Assembly (NCBI GenBank): GCA_964654545.1
Contig: CAZZIU010000002.1
Span: 1 to 64,000, forward strand
Direction of reading: 5' to 3'
Length of the DNA: 64,000 bases
DNA from: JABMOV01 sp964654545
GTDB taxonomy: Bacteria; Fidelibacterota; Marinisomatia; Marinisomatales; JABMOV01
In this document: one piece after another, positions 34,424 to 43,266 of the stretch
Layout: each line of letters opens with the position of its first letter
Numbering within the stretch: the stretch's first letter is position 1
Program-made: the position numbers and the translations under genes
Notes under the pieces: model-generated
Seen by the model: the letters and a program-made list of their open reading frames with translations, nothing else
Told to the model about the DNA's origin: nothing
Databases searched by the model: none

Positions 34424-36335
34424 TTATAGTTACTTTTCTATAAATAATATCTGATTCAGATTCGATTACAATAAAATATACACCACTGGAAACGAATTGA
34501 TTGTAACAGTTTTTCCCATTCCAGGTAATAAACTTTTCAACATTTTCGTACACAACTCCATCAAAAAGGTCGCTTATTTTGCGCCCGAGCAAGTCATAAA
34601 TCAATACCTTAACTTTAATACTGCTTGAACTTTCCAAGCCCAAATGAAGTAGGTTTTGATTGTTCCCATGTCGCGGTTTAAAGGGGTTCGGGTAAAGGGT
34701 ATTAATATTAAATCCGTTACTGGAATCTGAAGAAACTTCTCCATCAGTGAAGAGAACTTCATAATCAAAATGTGAAAGAACCTTATCAACACCCGATACA
34801 ACAAGAAATACCCAATCATATCCATTGGTCTGCGCATCAAGATTAATTCCGGTCCCGGTTTTTATTATATAATTCCCATCAAAGTCTTTACAGATTGCTG
34901 ACATTTTGTAATCGGATGATACACCGTATAGTGGATTGAGTTGACAATAAATGGGTGATGAAGGAATAATATAATAGTATTGGTTTCCATAGCGTTCAAG
35001 GTTTTGGCTCGTAACAAACAAACTATTTCCGGCTGAAAATTGTATCGTTCCGGCAATGGCCGGAAAATCAGTTTCACCTTTTTCCTCAGCATAGGCTCTA
35101 TACGCGTTTGCCTCACTCAGCGAAAAATCGCCAGCCTTATAATTGGGTGATAAAATGCGATTTGCAATAGCCATCTTATGCAGTGCGTCAATAAAATTCG
35201 ATGATTCAGAGGATAAGGCATCATCAATGATATCTACATTACTATTGACTGAATAACTATTTGCAGCCACACTGTTTTCCCAAATCTTTTTAATGGTCGT
35301 TGATCCCCCAAGATGCTCATCAATATACTGAAAATAGATATAAGAACCATACCATCGAGAATCATTGCTGGGGGTTAACGTTTCCTCGGGTGCGGAAAAC
35401 CATGGAATTAAGTATTGATAGCAATCATTAATATTGTCGTAGGTTGATTCTTCCATCCATACCGAAGTTGCCTCCATCAGCCATGAGGTTTCCCAGGCAT
35501 TATAGCCAAATTGAATTGAATGAAAAAATTCGTGTGCAATCGTTACCCGCAAATTTTCTATTTCTGTCTTTGGGTAACCGTCATAATTATTTTTTAAAAC
35601 CATATAACTTGTGTATGCGTCTGATTCAACTGTCGAGGAAGATGGATTATCTCCAATTCCCTGATCAGCTTGAACATAACCGTAATATCCATAGGACATA
35701 GATTTTATGTATACATCATATTGATCTGTACCCCCAATATCTGATGTATCCGGATTATAAATATCCGAGGGAGGAGGGAAGTACCCAAGCCCATTTATTT
35801 GGTGATCATAGACTTCCTCCAGAACCAATATTACCCGTTCAACATATTCTGGTACACTATCGCCATCAGCATCATATGGATCCACAGCATTTGAACCTGT
35901 CACTGAATAATGCACCAGGAAATATCCCGCATCTATTGATAAATCCAGGCCGCTGTTGGGCCTTTCAAAAACGTATGTTGATAATGTTGTTTTGGCAATA
36001 CGAAATCCATTTTCTAATAGTGCTTTTTGCGTAGATATTGGAAGAAGATGACCATATTGGAAGACATCACGCCGCCAATAACTTGGATGAATAATATCAG
36101 GGACGGTTCGATTCACGTGGAGCAAGTATTCAGCAGATTCAATCACTGAGGCGGGGGATGAATAAAGGAATTCATGATTGAATCCGGTTAAGAAGGCAAG
36201 GAAAATAAGTTTGTTAATATATTTATCTTTGATGTCCGCATTTCTTTTTACCCGTAAATAATAACGAATAAACAAACCCATTAAAATCAGTCCAAGAGCC
36301 CAAAATAATGCGAAATAAATCGAAAGATTATTCAT
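34416..36335 (-). CDS. HExxH metalloprotease (MXAN_6640-like) with T9SS sorting domain
   Basis: About 639 residues from the ATG at 36335, which overlaps the upstream stop (ATGAATAA) with AAAGGA before it; the frame stays open to an ATG at 36371. The N-terminus has one hydrophobic helix (about 4-25), then a basic stretch and a second hydrophobic segment (about 42-52) that by itself looks like a signal peptide. The zinc motif HEFFH lies at about 268-272, followed by WLMEATSVW with a candidate third ligand, as in the MXAN_6640-type putative metalloproteases. The end is a T9SS tail (LYPNPFKPRH, LLGRKISD, SSGVYFIVI). Likely secreted; substrate unknown. Confidence 0.75.
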   Translation of the reverse strand: MNNLSIYFALFWALGLILMGLFIRYYLRVKRNADIKDKYINKLIFLAFLTGFNHEFLYSSPASVIESAEYLLHVNRTVPDIIHPSYWRRDVFQYGHLLPISTQKALLENGFRIAKTTLSTYVFERPNSGLDLSIDAGYFLVHYSVTGSNAVDPYDADGDSVPEYVERVILVLEEVYDHQINGLGYFPPPSDIYNPDTSDIGGTDQYDVYIKSMSYGYYGYVQADQGIGDNPSSSTVESDAYTSYMVLKNNYDGYPKTEIENLRVTIAHEFFHSIQFGYNAWETSWLMEATSVWMEESTYDNINDCYQYLIPWFSAPEETLTPSNDSRWYGSYIYFQYIDEHLGGSTTIKKIWENSVAANSYSVNSNVDIIDDALSSESSNFIDALHKMAIANRILSPNYKAGDFSLSEANAYRAYAEEKGETDFPAIAGTIQFSAGNSLFVTSQNLERYGNQYYYIIPSSPIYCQLNPLYGVSSDYKMSAICKDFDGNYIIKTGTGINLDAQTNGYDWVFLVVSGVDKVLSHFDYEVLFTDGEVSSDSSNGFNINTLYPNPFKPRHGNNQNLLHLGLESSSSIKVKVLIYDLLGRKISDLFDGVVYENVEKFITWNGKNCYNQFVSSGVYFIVIESESDIIYRKVTIIN

Positions 36336-37038
36336 CAAAAGTCGTGCGTTCCTTTCGCACAAATTTGTCATACGAATAGGTAAGCACTATTACAGATAAT
36401 CCAGCTGTTGTTTCCCAAACATTAGATCGGTGTTTTGAATTGGATTCAATCATTCCTGATGCTGTAAACATCACGCCAAAGAGATAACAACTGTTCCTGA
36501 TGTTACTATATCCATTGTCGGGTGGCACCAATTGCTCATCAATGGACGAAGTGATAGATTGACTTAGAACAACAGGCACTTTCACCGGTTTGGTCACAAC
36601 ACCTTCCTTTCGCTCTTCTTCCAGGGCGACCATGACATCATCTACCGGGAAATGCAGAGATAATATCATGCCAGGAGTAATATCAGAAGGATAAAATTCA
36701 AAATGTTCAATTTCCTGATTCAATTTAAATCCGATTTGAACGGTATTGTTAATGTTAATCGCCTGAATTTCTTGCACAGGGTACAATGCTTTTGCAGATG
36801 TAATTTTTACAGAATCTGCCCAGGCATCCATGACAGTAATATAGAACCATTTGTTTTTGGCTTGCCAACCGGTGACATCTGTGATATCAATTTTTTGTGA
36901 AGCTCGAACCTGAATAAATAAGCCATTCCGCTTGATATCCAACGATACACCATAAATACGGGTTGTATCCTGAGCAAACAATAAGCCCAGAAAAAAGACG
37001 ATAAGAAGAACATATCTCATTAATCGCATCAATGACAT
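36328..37038 (-). CDS. Exported protein with AMIN-like domain
   Basis: A 236-residue protein with a signal peptide (cleavage near LLFAQ, about residue 22; start could also be an internal Met at position 4 or 7). The segment at about 28-135 has the strand pattern of an AMIN-like domain, which in other proteins binds peptidoglycan or sits at the N-terminus of secretins. A hydrophobic stretch near 195-220 may be a membrane segment. It lies upstream of, and overlaps by eight bases, the metalloprotease gene, so the two are co-expressed. Family assignment is weak. Confidence 0.5.
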   Translation of the reverse strand: MSLMRLMRYVLLIVFFLGLLFAQDTTRIYGVSLDIKRNGLFIQVRASQKIDITDVTGWQAKNKWFYITVMDAWADSVKITSAKALYPVQEIQAININNTVQIGFKLNQEIEHFEFYPSDITPGMILSLHFPVDDVMVALEEERKEGVVTKPVKVPVVLSQSITSSIDEQLVPPDNGYSNIRNSCYLFGVMFTASGMIESNSKHRSNVWETTAGLSVIVLTYSYDKFVRKERTTFDE

Positions 37039-37165
37039 GGGTAAAGATTTGTTTCAATCATTATATCATTAGCATCCATATAGAAATAAATTACTGGAAT
37101 TTCTCTTCAAGATAAAAGGTGAATTAACTAAGTTATACCTAAAATAGGCAAACATAGGGAATAAG

Positions 37166-39589
37166 ATGAATCGAATATATTTACTCGCAGTTATTTGTTG
37201 CGCAATGAATTTGCATGCTTTTGATATTGAAAATGTAAGATTTGTCGGTCAAAAAGAATATTCTTATTGCAATGATATATGGGGGTATGCAACACCCGCA
37301 GGGCATGAATATGCCCTGGTCGGACTATCAACAGGAACGGCTATTGTAGATGTTTCGACTAACCCTTCAGAACCAGAGGAGGTTAGTTTTATTCCAGGTT
37401 ATTCTTCTATATGGCGTGATTTGAAAGTTCATGAGAATTATTGTTATGTAACCAATGAATCTGATGGCGGGCTAGATATTATTGACTTAAGTGATCCTGA
37501 AAATGCAGTGCTGGTAAATCGGTATGACTCTACATTTCATTCAGCTCATAATCTTTTTATTGCTGATGGATATGCATATATTTTTGGTGCTAACACAGGA
37601 AACGGTGGTGTTAGAATTCTTGATTTATCAGATCCTGTTAACCCATTTGAAGTCGGGTATTGGTCAGATGATTATCTTCATGATGGGTATGTTAAAAACG
37701 ATACACTTTATGGTTGTGGAATTTACACGGGTACGCTGTACATATTAGACGTTACCGATAAGTCAAATCCTACAACTATGGTGGCTCATAATTATAGTGA
37801 TTATGGATGCCATCAAGTTTGGGTTTCGGACGATTCAAAAACATTGTACACTGCTGATGAGGAATCGCAAGGAATTGTATATATTTGGGATATACAAGAT
37901 TTTTCAAATATTAACTTACTTTCAACATATAGTGTAGGTGCTGGTAAATCAGTACACAATTTATTTTACTTGGATGATATGCTTGTTATAGCATACTATG
38001 TTTACGGTACCAGATTCGTTGACGTTTCTGACCCAACTAATCCAATAGAGGTGGGTCATTTTGACCAATACGATGGTAGTTCTGGACTGTATAATGGTAA
38101 TTGGGGTACGTATCCCTACAATCCTAGCGGCTTGGTATTTTCAAGCGATATGGACGGAGCAGGGTTAACTGTTATGAGTTTTCCATTTTCAGGTCAAATA
38201 GATCTACCACAACTAACAGATACTGAAAATATCTATGATAATGTCCCCGTATTTCTCAATGTAATGAATTCTCCAACCGATTCAGTAAATGTTAATTCTA
38301 TTGCAGTTATTGCCGGTTTGAATGGGGAAGATTGGGATACAATAAACGTCGTATCAACTGGGAACGATTTTGAATTCTATTGCGAGATTCCTGGTCCAGG
38401 TTCTGAAGGAGAGATGTATTATTATGCAACATTTGAAACTGAATCTGGTGTCATTGTAACAGAACCATACGGCGCTCCTTATTCGCATTTTAGTTATAAT
38501 GTGGGTTTGGATCAGTTTGCCCCAATCATCACATTTGTTTCTGAAGCGGAAGATGATTTTTACCCAAATGGTGAACGACCAATAAGTATTCAGGCAATAG
38601 ATAATATCGGAATTGAGAATGTGGAAATTGTATGGAATGTTAATGATGGTCTAAGTCAAGTCGACACCTGTACATATGATGCTGGCTCACAGTCCTACAA
38701 TGGATCTATTCAATGGGCTGATCTTGAACTGGGTTCAACAATTCACTATTTCGCAAGAGTAACAGATATATCGCAAGGACATAACATAACGTTATCACAG
38801 GAATATTCATTCCAGATTGTCCAGGATTTTCTAATAAGTGATTTTGAAATTGCCGAACAATTGGACCTCTGGTATTTGGGGAATTGGGGTAGGCAATACA
38901 TAAATGCAGAATACGGTTATGGTATAAATGATAGTCCATTTGGTAATTATGATCCTAATATGCAGCATTCTTGCTCACTCATTGAACCATTTAATTTGAC
39001 ATACTTTACACATGCATATTTGTCAGTCACTTCATTGACCGCTCTTGAAAACAATGCTGATTTCGGTTATGTACAGATTTCTACTGATCAAATCAATTGG
39101 GAAACAAAAGCAAGTGTAACGGGTCTATGGGAAATTGAAGAATTATTTATTGACTTGGATCCTTATTTAGATTCACATCAGCTATATCTTAGGTTTTTAA
39201 TTGTAACTGATGGGCAAAATGAATATCAGGGTTGGTTTATTGACAATGTTGCAATTCATCTAAATCAGGAAATGCCTCCGATGGGAACACCCGAAGAGAT
39301 AATGTTTCCAAAGCAATCACAATTACTTCCAAATTATCCCAATCCATTTAACCCATCAACAGTTGTACAATTTCAACTAGAAAAATTTGGACCTGTCAAA
39401 ATATCTATTATTGATATCCTTGGAAAAGAAGTAGTGACACTTCTCAATAAAAAGTTAGACTCTGGTAATCATTCGTTAGTGTGGAATGGAAAAGATTCGA
39501 ATGGAAAATCAGTTGAATCTGGGATCTACTTTATCAGAATGCATACAGGGGAGAAAATCAGGACAAAAAAGATAACGTTAGTAAAGTAG
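37166..39589 (+). CDS. Choice-of-anchor B / LVIVD beta-propeller protein with T9SS tail
   Basis: An 807-residue exported protein: signal peptide about 1-19 (cleavage near LHAFD), then a beta-propeller (about 22-350) with repeated '(A/V)xIVDVS-x-P' elements such as TAIVDVSTNPSEP, GLDIIDLSDPENA and RFVDVSDPTNP, matching the choice-of-anchor B family. Ig-like and jelly-roll segments follow, and a T9SS type A tail from about 720 (LLPNYPNPFNPST, DILGKEVV, ESGIYFIRM). It is transcribed divergently from the 36328-37038 gene across a 127-base gap that should hold both promoters; I see no convincing sigma-70 boxes there. Surface-bound, function unknown. Confidence 0.82.
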   Translation: MNRIYLLAVICCAMNLHAFDIENVRFVGQKEYSYCNDIWGYATPAGHEYALVGLSTGTAIVDVSTNPSEPEEVSFIPGYSSIWRDLKVHENYCYVTNESDGGLDIIDLSDPENAVLVNRYDSTFHSAHNLFIADGYAYIFGANTGNGGVRILDLSDPVNPFEVGYWSDDYLHDGYVKNDTLYGCGIYTGTLYILDVTDKSNPTTMVAHNYSDYGCHQVWVSDDSKTLYTADEESQGIVYIWDIQDFSNINLLSTYSVGAGKSVHNLFYLDDMLVIAYYVYGTRFVDVSDPTNPIEVGHFDQYDGSSGLYNGNWGTYPYNPSGLVFSSDMDGAGLTVMSFPFSGQIDLPQLTDTENIYDNVPVFLNVMNSPTDSVNVNSIAVIAGLNGEDWDTINVVSTGNDFEFYCEIPGPGSEGEMYYYATFETESGVIVTEPYGAPYSHFSYNVGLDQFAPIITFVSEAEDDFYPNGERPISIQAIDNIGIENVEIVWNVNDGLSQVDTCTYDAGSQSYNGSIQWADLELGSTIHYFARVTDISQGHNITLSQEYSFQIVQDFLISDFEIAEQLDLWYLGNWGRQYINAEYGYGINDSPFGNYDPNMQHSCSLIEPFNLTYFTHAYLSVTSLTALENNADFGYVQISTDQINWETKASVTGLWEIEELFIDLDPYLDSHQLYLRFLIVTDGQNEYQGWFIDNVAIHLNQEMPPMGTPEEIMFPKQSQLLPNYPNPFNPSTVVQFQLEKFGPVKISIIDILGKEVVTLLNKKLDSGNHSLVWNGKDSNGKSVESGIYFIRMHTGEKIRTKKITLVK

Positions 39590-39633
39590 AAAAAACGAAT
39601 AGAGGTTAAAAGATATAAATAGAAACGGTAATA

Positions 39634-40095
39634 TTAATCTTGCTTTTGAGAGAGTGATCCCATTTTTTTCATCAACTCTCGTTTCTCAATAACCCTCTCA
39701 GCTAATTCCTCGAGCGTTTCAGATTCCAGCATTTCACGAAGGTCCTCGCGAATAACCTTCCAGCGATGATGTAGCGGGCAGGGAGCAGAATCTGAACAAT
39801 AATCGATTCCGATGACACATTGTTCTCTTTCCGGTGGTGGTCCATCTACTGCCCAAACGATATGGTGTAAATAAATCTCACCGGGAGTTTTTGCCAATCT
39901 TACTCCACCATTTCTACCTCGGATAGCTTCCAGTAACCTGTGTTTTACGAGCGTCTGGGCAATCTTTGCTAAAAATTGTTGCGGGATATTGTACCCTTTG
40001 GCGATTTCACTAATCATAACCGGATTAGATGTTTTCTTTTCGGCCAGATAAATCATGGCCTGTATTGCGTATTCAGCTGATTTTGAGTATAGCAT
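39634..40095 (-). CDS. Rrf2-family Fe-S transcriptional regulator
   Basis: A 153-residue winged-helix regulator. The N-terminal MLYSKSAEYAIQAMIYLA and the recognition region IPQQFLAKIAQTL, then the wing GRNGGVRLAK, are typical of the Rrf2/IscR/NsrR family. Three cysteines, C93, C100 and C106, followed by H109/H110, match the cluster-binding arrangement of IscR-type proteins (C-x6-C-x5-C), so it probably senses Fe-S status, NO or oxygen. It stands alone on the minus strand. A dyad TGTAG-N8-CTACA lies just upstream of its start and a long folded element lies further upstream. Target genes are unknown. Confidence 0.9.
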   Translation of the reverse strand: MLYSKSAEYAIQAMIYLAEKKTSNPVMISEIAKGYNIPQQFLAKIAQTLVKHRLLEAIRGRNGGVRLAKTPGEIYLHHIVWAVDGPPPEREQCVIGIDYCSDSAPCPLHHRWKVIREDLREMLESETLEELAERVIEKRELMKKMGSLSQKQD

Positions 40096-40106
40096 ATTCC
40101 TGACCC

Positions 40107-40124
40107 TGTAGTAGTGAAGCTACA
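40107..40124 (-). promoter_or_regulatory. Dyad upstream of the Rrf2 gene (possible operator)
   Basis: A perfect inverted repeat TGTAG-N8-CTACA whose near edge is 12 bases from the start codon of the Rrf2-type regulator. Rrf2 proteins usually repress their own gene by binding dyads in this position, so it could be an autoregulatory operator; a small mRNA hairpin over the ribosome site is the alternative. It does not match the IscR or NsrR consensus I know. Confidence 0.3.
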
Positions 40125-40162
40125 AATTTTAAATTAAGATAAACAAGTCCAGATTAAATATA

Positions 40163-40237
40163 AAACCGGCCACCTGCAGGGTTATGTTGTGTGACATTGT
40201 TTAACGCCAAACCCCCCGCTCTGCAAGTGACCGATCT
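40163..40237 (-). repeat. Long imperfect palindrome, folds best on the minus strand
   Basis: Two 19-base arms, at 40163-40181 and 40219-40237, are inverted copies with 14 identities and five transitions. On the minus strand four of the five differences become G-T (G-U) wobbles, leaving one mismatch, so that strand forms a far better stem. The 37-base loop contains a second nested dyad, GTTA at 40181-40184 with TAAC at 40202-40205. It lies about 70 bases upstream of the minus-strand Rrf2 gene, so it may be in its leader RNA. A folded-strand recombination site (attC-like) is another reading. Confidence 0.5.
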
Positions 40238-40588
40238 ATGTAATATCGCACTCAACACCAGAACGTGTTGTAACCAGGTGGGATAATAGGCTAGCGAACA
40301 CAAGAGTACATAGGTTGGCTGGGTATATAACTCTTGGACCGAATGTATCAATTCCAATAATACTAAACAGGCAACCAAAAGGAGTGAGGTTGAAACCAAT
40401 ACATCGTGTTGTCCGATTTCCGGTGCTGAGTGAAATTTTTTGTTGTCAAAAAACTTGATGTCATTAATAGGATAACAACGTCTGAATATAGAGTTAAACA
40501 AAAGGGGGAAGCAAGACAATTAGACATTAGAATCTACTATTCAGTGTGCAATCCGTTTAATTCCTGTCTAAATTTATTTGTTTTGGCG

Positions 40589-41095
40589 ATGGAAAAACAT
40601 TATTCGATCTGGTTGCTACCTATGCACGGTGATAGTGAAAAACTACAATCAATAATTCATTGCTTAGCATCCAATAACAACACCCAATCATTTCCCGCGC
40701 ATTGTACGTTATTATCTGTACCGAGCATAGATGTAAAGAATCAATTAATTATTGATAATATCCAACCGGAAAAGAGATTGAGAGCATTCATTACGGGAAT
40801 TGAGTTTTCTTCCTCTTATTGGAAATCTGTTTATTTTCAATTAAAAGTGAACAATGCTTTTTCAACATTCCAGCGGACACTAGCCAGGATGTTTCATTTA
40901 GAAAATCACTATAGATTTGATCCACATTTATCAGTGGCTTATCTTAACTCATCCATTAAAAAGAAATCTGAAATTGGTGATCAAATTGCTGTAGAATCTA
41001 TTATTCAATTCGATGAAATATGTGTAGTGGAAACCGGTGGTAAAATTGAAAATTGGAGAACAATTTTCACACATAAATTAGGAACTGAAAAATGA
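40589..41095 (+). CDS. 2H phosphoesterase (cyclic phosphodiesterase-like)
   Basis: About 168 residues from the ATG at 40589 (MEKHYSIWLLP), where similarity to the 2H superfamily begins. The two signature motifs are H38-C-T40 (AHCTLL) and H113-L-S115 (DPHLSVAYL), the paired H-x-T/S that act on cyclic phosphates or 2',3'-cyclic RNA ends. Size and motif spacing suit the plant/bacterial cyclic phosphodiesterase group rather than the longer RNA ligase ThpR. The following gene overlaps by four bases (ATGA), so they are coupled. Natural substrate unknown; no clear ribosome site precedes the chosen start. Confidence 0.75.
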   Translation: MEKHYSIWLLPMHGDSEKLQSIIHCLASNNNTQSFPAHCTLLSVPSIDVKNQLIIDNIQPEKRLRAFITGIEFSSSYWKSVYFQLKVNNAFSTFQRTLARMFHLENHYRFDPHLSVAYLNSSIKKKSEIGDQIAVESIIQFDEICVVETGGKIENWRTIFTHKLGTEK

Positions 41096-41628
41096 ATCAG
41101 AAAAAATTTGCTATCATCCTTATTGACGTACAGGGAAATCTCGCCCAATCCATGTACAAAAAGGAAGATTTGTTCAAAAACCTGAAAATTTTGATTGAAG
41201 GAGCGAAATTGTTGGATATCCCATTGCTCTTAACAGAACAGGTACCGGAGAAGCTTGGACCAACATTACCAGAGATTTCGGCATTAATACCGGATAAAAG
41301 TCCAATTGTAAAAACTGTATTTAGTTGTGCCCGAGACGAAAATTTTATTTCGCAATTGGAATCACTCAAGGTTGATCATGTAGCCCTGTGCGGTATCGAA
41401 ACGCATGTATGTGTCTATCAAACAGCATTGGACCTTATTGAAATGGGGTATCATGTAGATATTATCTCCGATGCTGTGTCGTCCAGAAAGGGTAGTAATA
41501 AAAAAATTGGTATAGATAGAATCATGTTGGCAGGTGGTACCATCACATCGGTAGAGACATTGCTTTTTGAGGTACAGGAAGTTGCAACGGGGAATGTATT
41601 TCGAAAATTAATAAAATTGGTGAAGTAA
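41092..41628 (+). CDS. Isochorismatase-like cysteine hydrolase
   Basis: A 178-residue cytoplasmic hydrolase with the catalytic triad of the family: D12 (LIDVQ), K74 (IVKTVFS) and C107 (GIETHVCV). The preceding G-I-E-T-H carries the conserved cis-peptide. Similarity is to the YcaC/isochorismatase-domain group (short form, about 180 residues), not to nicotinamidase PncA, whose metal-binding Asp-x-His is not seen. Reaction is unknown. Coupled to the 2H phosphoesterase gene by a four-base overlap. Confidence 0.85.
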   Translation: MNQKKFAIILIDVQGNLAQSMYKKEDLFKNLKILIEGAKLLDIPLLLTEQVPEKLGPTLPEISALIPDKSPIVKTVFSCARDENFISQLESLKVDHVALCGIETHVCVYQTALDLIEMGYHVDIISDAVSSRKGSNKKIGIDRIMLAGGTITSVETLLFEVQEVATGNVFRKLIKLVK

Positions 41629-41711
41629 AAATAAACCGATCCAATATTCATTTGTTTCGGTTGAATCACCGCACAGTGACCAGTAATTTTCCCGTTATTT
41701 ATTATGGTGAT

Positions 41712-43262
41712 ATGAAAAACTCCCTGATCTTCGTAATTCTCATTTCGCTGAACAGTGTTCGTCCCATTGATAATGTAAAAATGCAGGGCGCTGTCGGTGC
41801 GGTTACCATTGATGGGAAAATATACAACCAAATTGCACTTCGGCCTGTAATACCTATTGGAAAATTCGGAATTGCTCTGGATGTTGTACTCTACATGGAT
41901 GAAGCAGGAAACATACGCAAAGACGACTGGGATTTTTCTAGTCCGGAAGCTGGTTTTAACACGGTTATTGATAAGATTTATTACATTCGATACGGTTTCC
42001 CTGGTGATGCGCTTTACGGCAGAGTCGGAGCTTTGGACAATGTTACCTTAGGTTACGGTATCCTAATGTCAGGTTATGCCAATTCCATGGAATATCCTCA
42101 GGAAAAGAAGGTTGGTTTGGATATGCGAATCAAGCGAAAACGTTTTGCAATCCAGGCAATGACCAATGATTTTGCCGAAGCCGCAGGGTTGGTTGGGGTG
42201 CGAACCGCAGTTCCGCTTCGTCTAGGGTTTCCTCTAGGAATATCAATGGTAGTGGATAGAAATCAGTACTTTTCTCTGAAAGATAGTGATGGTGACGGTT
42301 ATCCGGATCAGGTGGAACAATTTCCATATAACAAACATTTGTGGCAGGATTCTGACGGTGATGGTCTCGCAGATAATGATCCGATGGAATGGGATATTGA
42401 TGGAGACGGAATTACCGATACTCTTGATTCAAGAATACCTGGCTGGACCTTGGATACAACCATTGTTCTCGACAACAATATTCCGCGCTTAGAAGAACCG
42501 GTAAATATTTTTGAAGACAAAAATTCTGTTGCCGGTATCGCCCTTGATGGTGGTATCCCGATCTACAAGGACGACCATCTGGATATTGCCTATTATGCTC
42601 AGGTCGCTCAATTGATAGGAACAACTATTGATCCAGAAACAGGGGATAAACAACAGCTCGGCCTGGGAATTGTTCCTTTGGGACTTGTCGCAAAATTTGG
42701 CCCAGCTGCGCTAAACATTGAATATCGGAAATCACCTAACGGTCGATTTGAATTTGGTTTCTGGAACCGTGCATATGAATTGGAACGGGCAGTGTTTGTG
42801 TACTCTGATAATCGGATGGATATACAGACAAAGGAAAGTCAACTCGGACACTTTGGTCCATCAAATGGGATTTATGGTAGCTTGGGTATCGGACTTGGGT
42901 CATTACTTAAGGCTACCGTGCATTATCAGTCAATGACAGGACAAAAATGGAATGCACAGCTCATGGATTTTGAAGAAATACAATATCAGAACTTTTTTGC
43001 TGAAACTGGTCTAAAGAAATCTATTTCTCGGCTTCAGTCAGCCTTGTTGTTTTTTCAACAACGAAACGTACCCAATCTATTCGATTTTGAGCCTAATGCC
43101 AGTACTGTTATGGGATATGCAGTTGGCATTGAAATGGGTTCTGGTCTTGTTTTACAATATGTATTTAAAAAATCATTTCGTGATTTAAACGGTGACGGAG
43201 ATGTGACCGATAAACGTGAAGCTATTAATATTACCAATATAGAAACGACATTCGCATTTTAA
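41712..43262 (+). CDS. Outer-membrane protein with thrombospondin type 3-like calcium repeats
   Basis: About 516 residues from the ATG at 41712, which is followed by a signal peptide (MKNSLIFVILISLNSV); an open extension upstream to 41652 does not look like a leader. The body has amphipathic strands typical of an outer-membrane barrel and ends in phenylalanine (ETTFAF). Near residues 195-245 is an Asp-rich insertion, DSDGDGYPDQ, DSDGDGLADND and DIDGDGITD, the calcium-binding motif of thrombospondin type 3 repeats, here probably a loop or periplasmic linker. A further D-x-N-x-D-G element is near the end. It lies directly before alaS. Confidence 0.7.
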   Translation: MKNSLIFVILISLNSVRPIDNVKMQGAVGAVTIDGKIYNQIALRPVIPIGKFGIALDVVLYMDEAGNIRKDDWDFSSPEAGFNTVIDKIYYIRYGFPGDALYGRVGALDNVTLGYGILMSGYANSMEYPQEKKVGLDMRIKRKRFAIQAMTNDFAEAAGLVGVRTAVPLRLGFPLGISMVVDRNQYFSLKDSDGDGYPDQVEQFPYNKHLWQDSDGDGLADNDPMEWDIDGDGITDTLDSRIPGWTLDTTIVLDNNIPRLEEPVNIFEDKNSVAGIALDGGIPIYKDDHLDIAYYAQVAQLIGTTIDPETGDKQQLGLGIVPLGLVAKFGPAALNIEYRKSPNGRFEFGFWNRAYELERAVFVYSDNRMDIQTKESQLGHFGPSNGIYGSLGIGLGSLLKATVHYQSMTGQKWNAQLMDFEEIQYQNFFAETGLKKSISRLQSALLFFQQRNVPNLFDFEPNASTVMGYAVGIEMGSGLVLQYVFKKSFRDLNGDGDVTDKREAINITNIETTFAF

Positions 43263-43266
43263 GGAT

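Larger units (their letters stand above)
40096..40588. other. Gene-poor stretch between the Rrf2 gene and the 2H phosphoesterase gene
   Basis: About 490 bases without a gene that I would defend. It holds the Rrf2-proximal dyad and the long palindrome. A minus-strand open frame of 121 codons runs over the palindrome (40154-40519), but it has no ribosome site and a composition unlike a real protein. The plus-strand frame of the next gene is open upstream to 40430 without similarity to the family. No tRNA or known RNA is recognised. Confidence 0.5.

Noticed and set aside
37039..37165. Divergent sigma-70 promoters
   Set aside because: TTGTTT and TATAGA are present but 24 bases apart; no acceptable pair was found on either strand.
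40168..40232. Integron attC site
   Set aside because: The folded-strand look and the GTTAAAC box on the minus strand are suggestive, but a full pair of core sites and an integrase are not visible, so it is kept only as a palindrome.
40154..40519. Open frame of 121 codons on the minus strand upstream of the Rrf2 gene
   Set aside because: It runs across the long palindrome, has no ribosome site, and its sequence does not look like a folded protein.
41652..41711. N-terminal extension of the outer-membrane protein
   Set aside because: The signal peptide begins at the ATG at 41712; the extension is polar and has no ribosome site.
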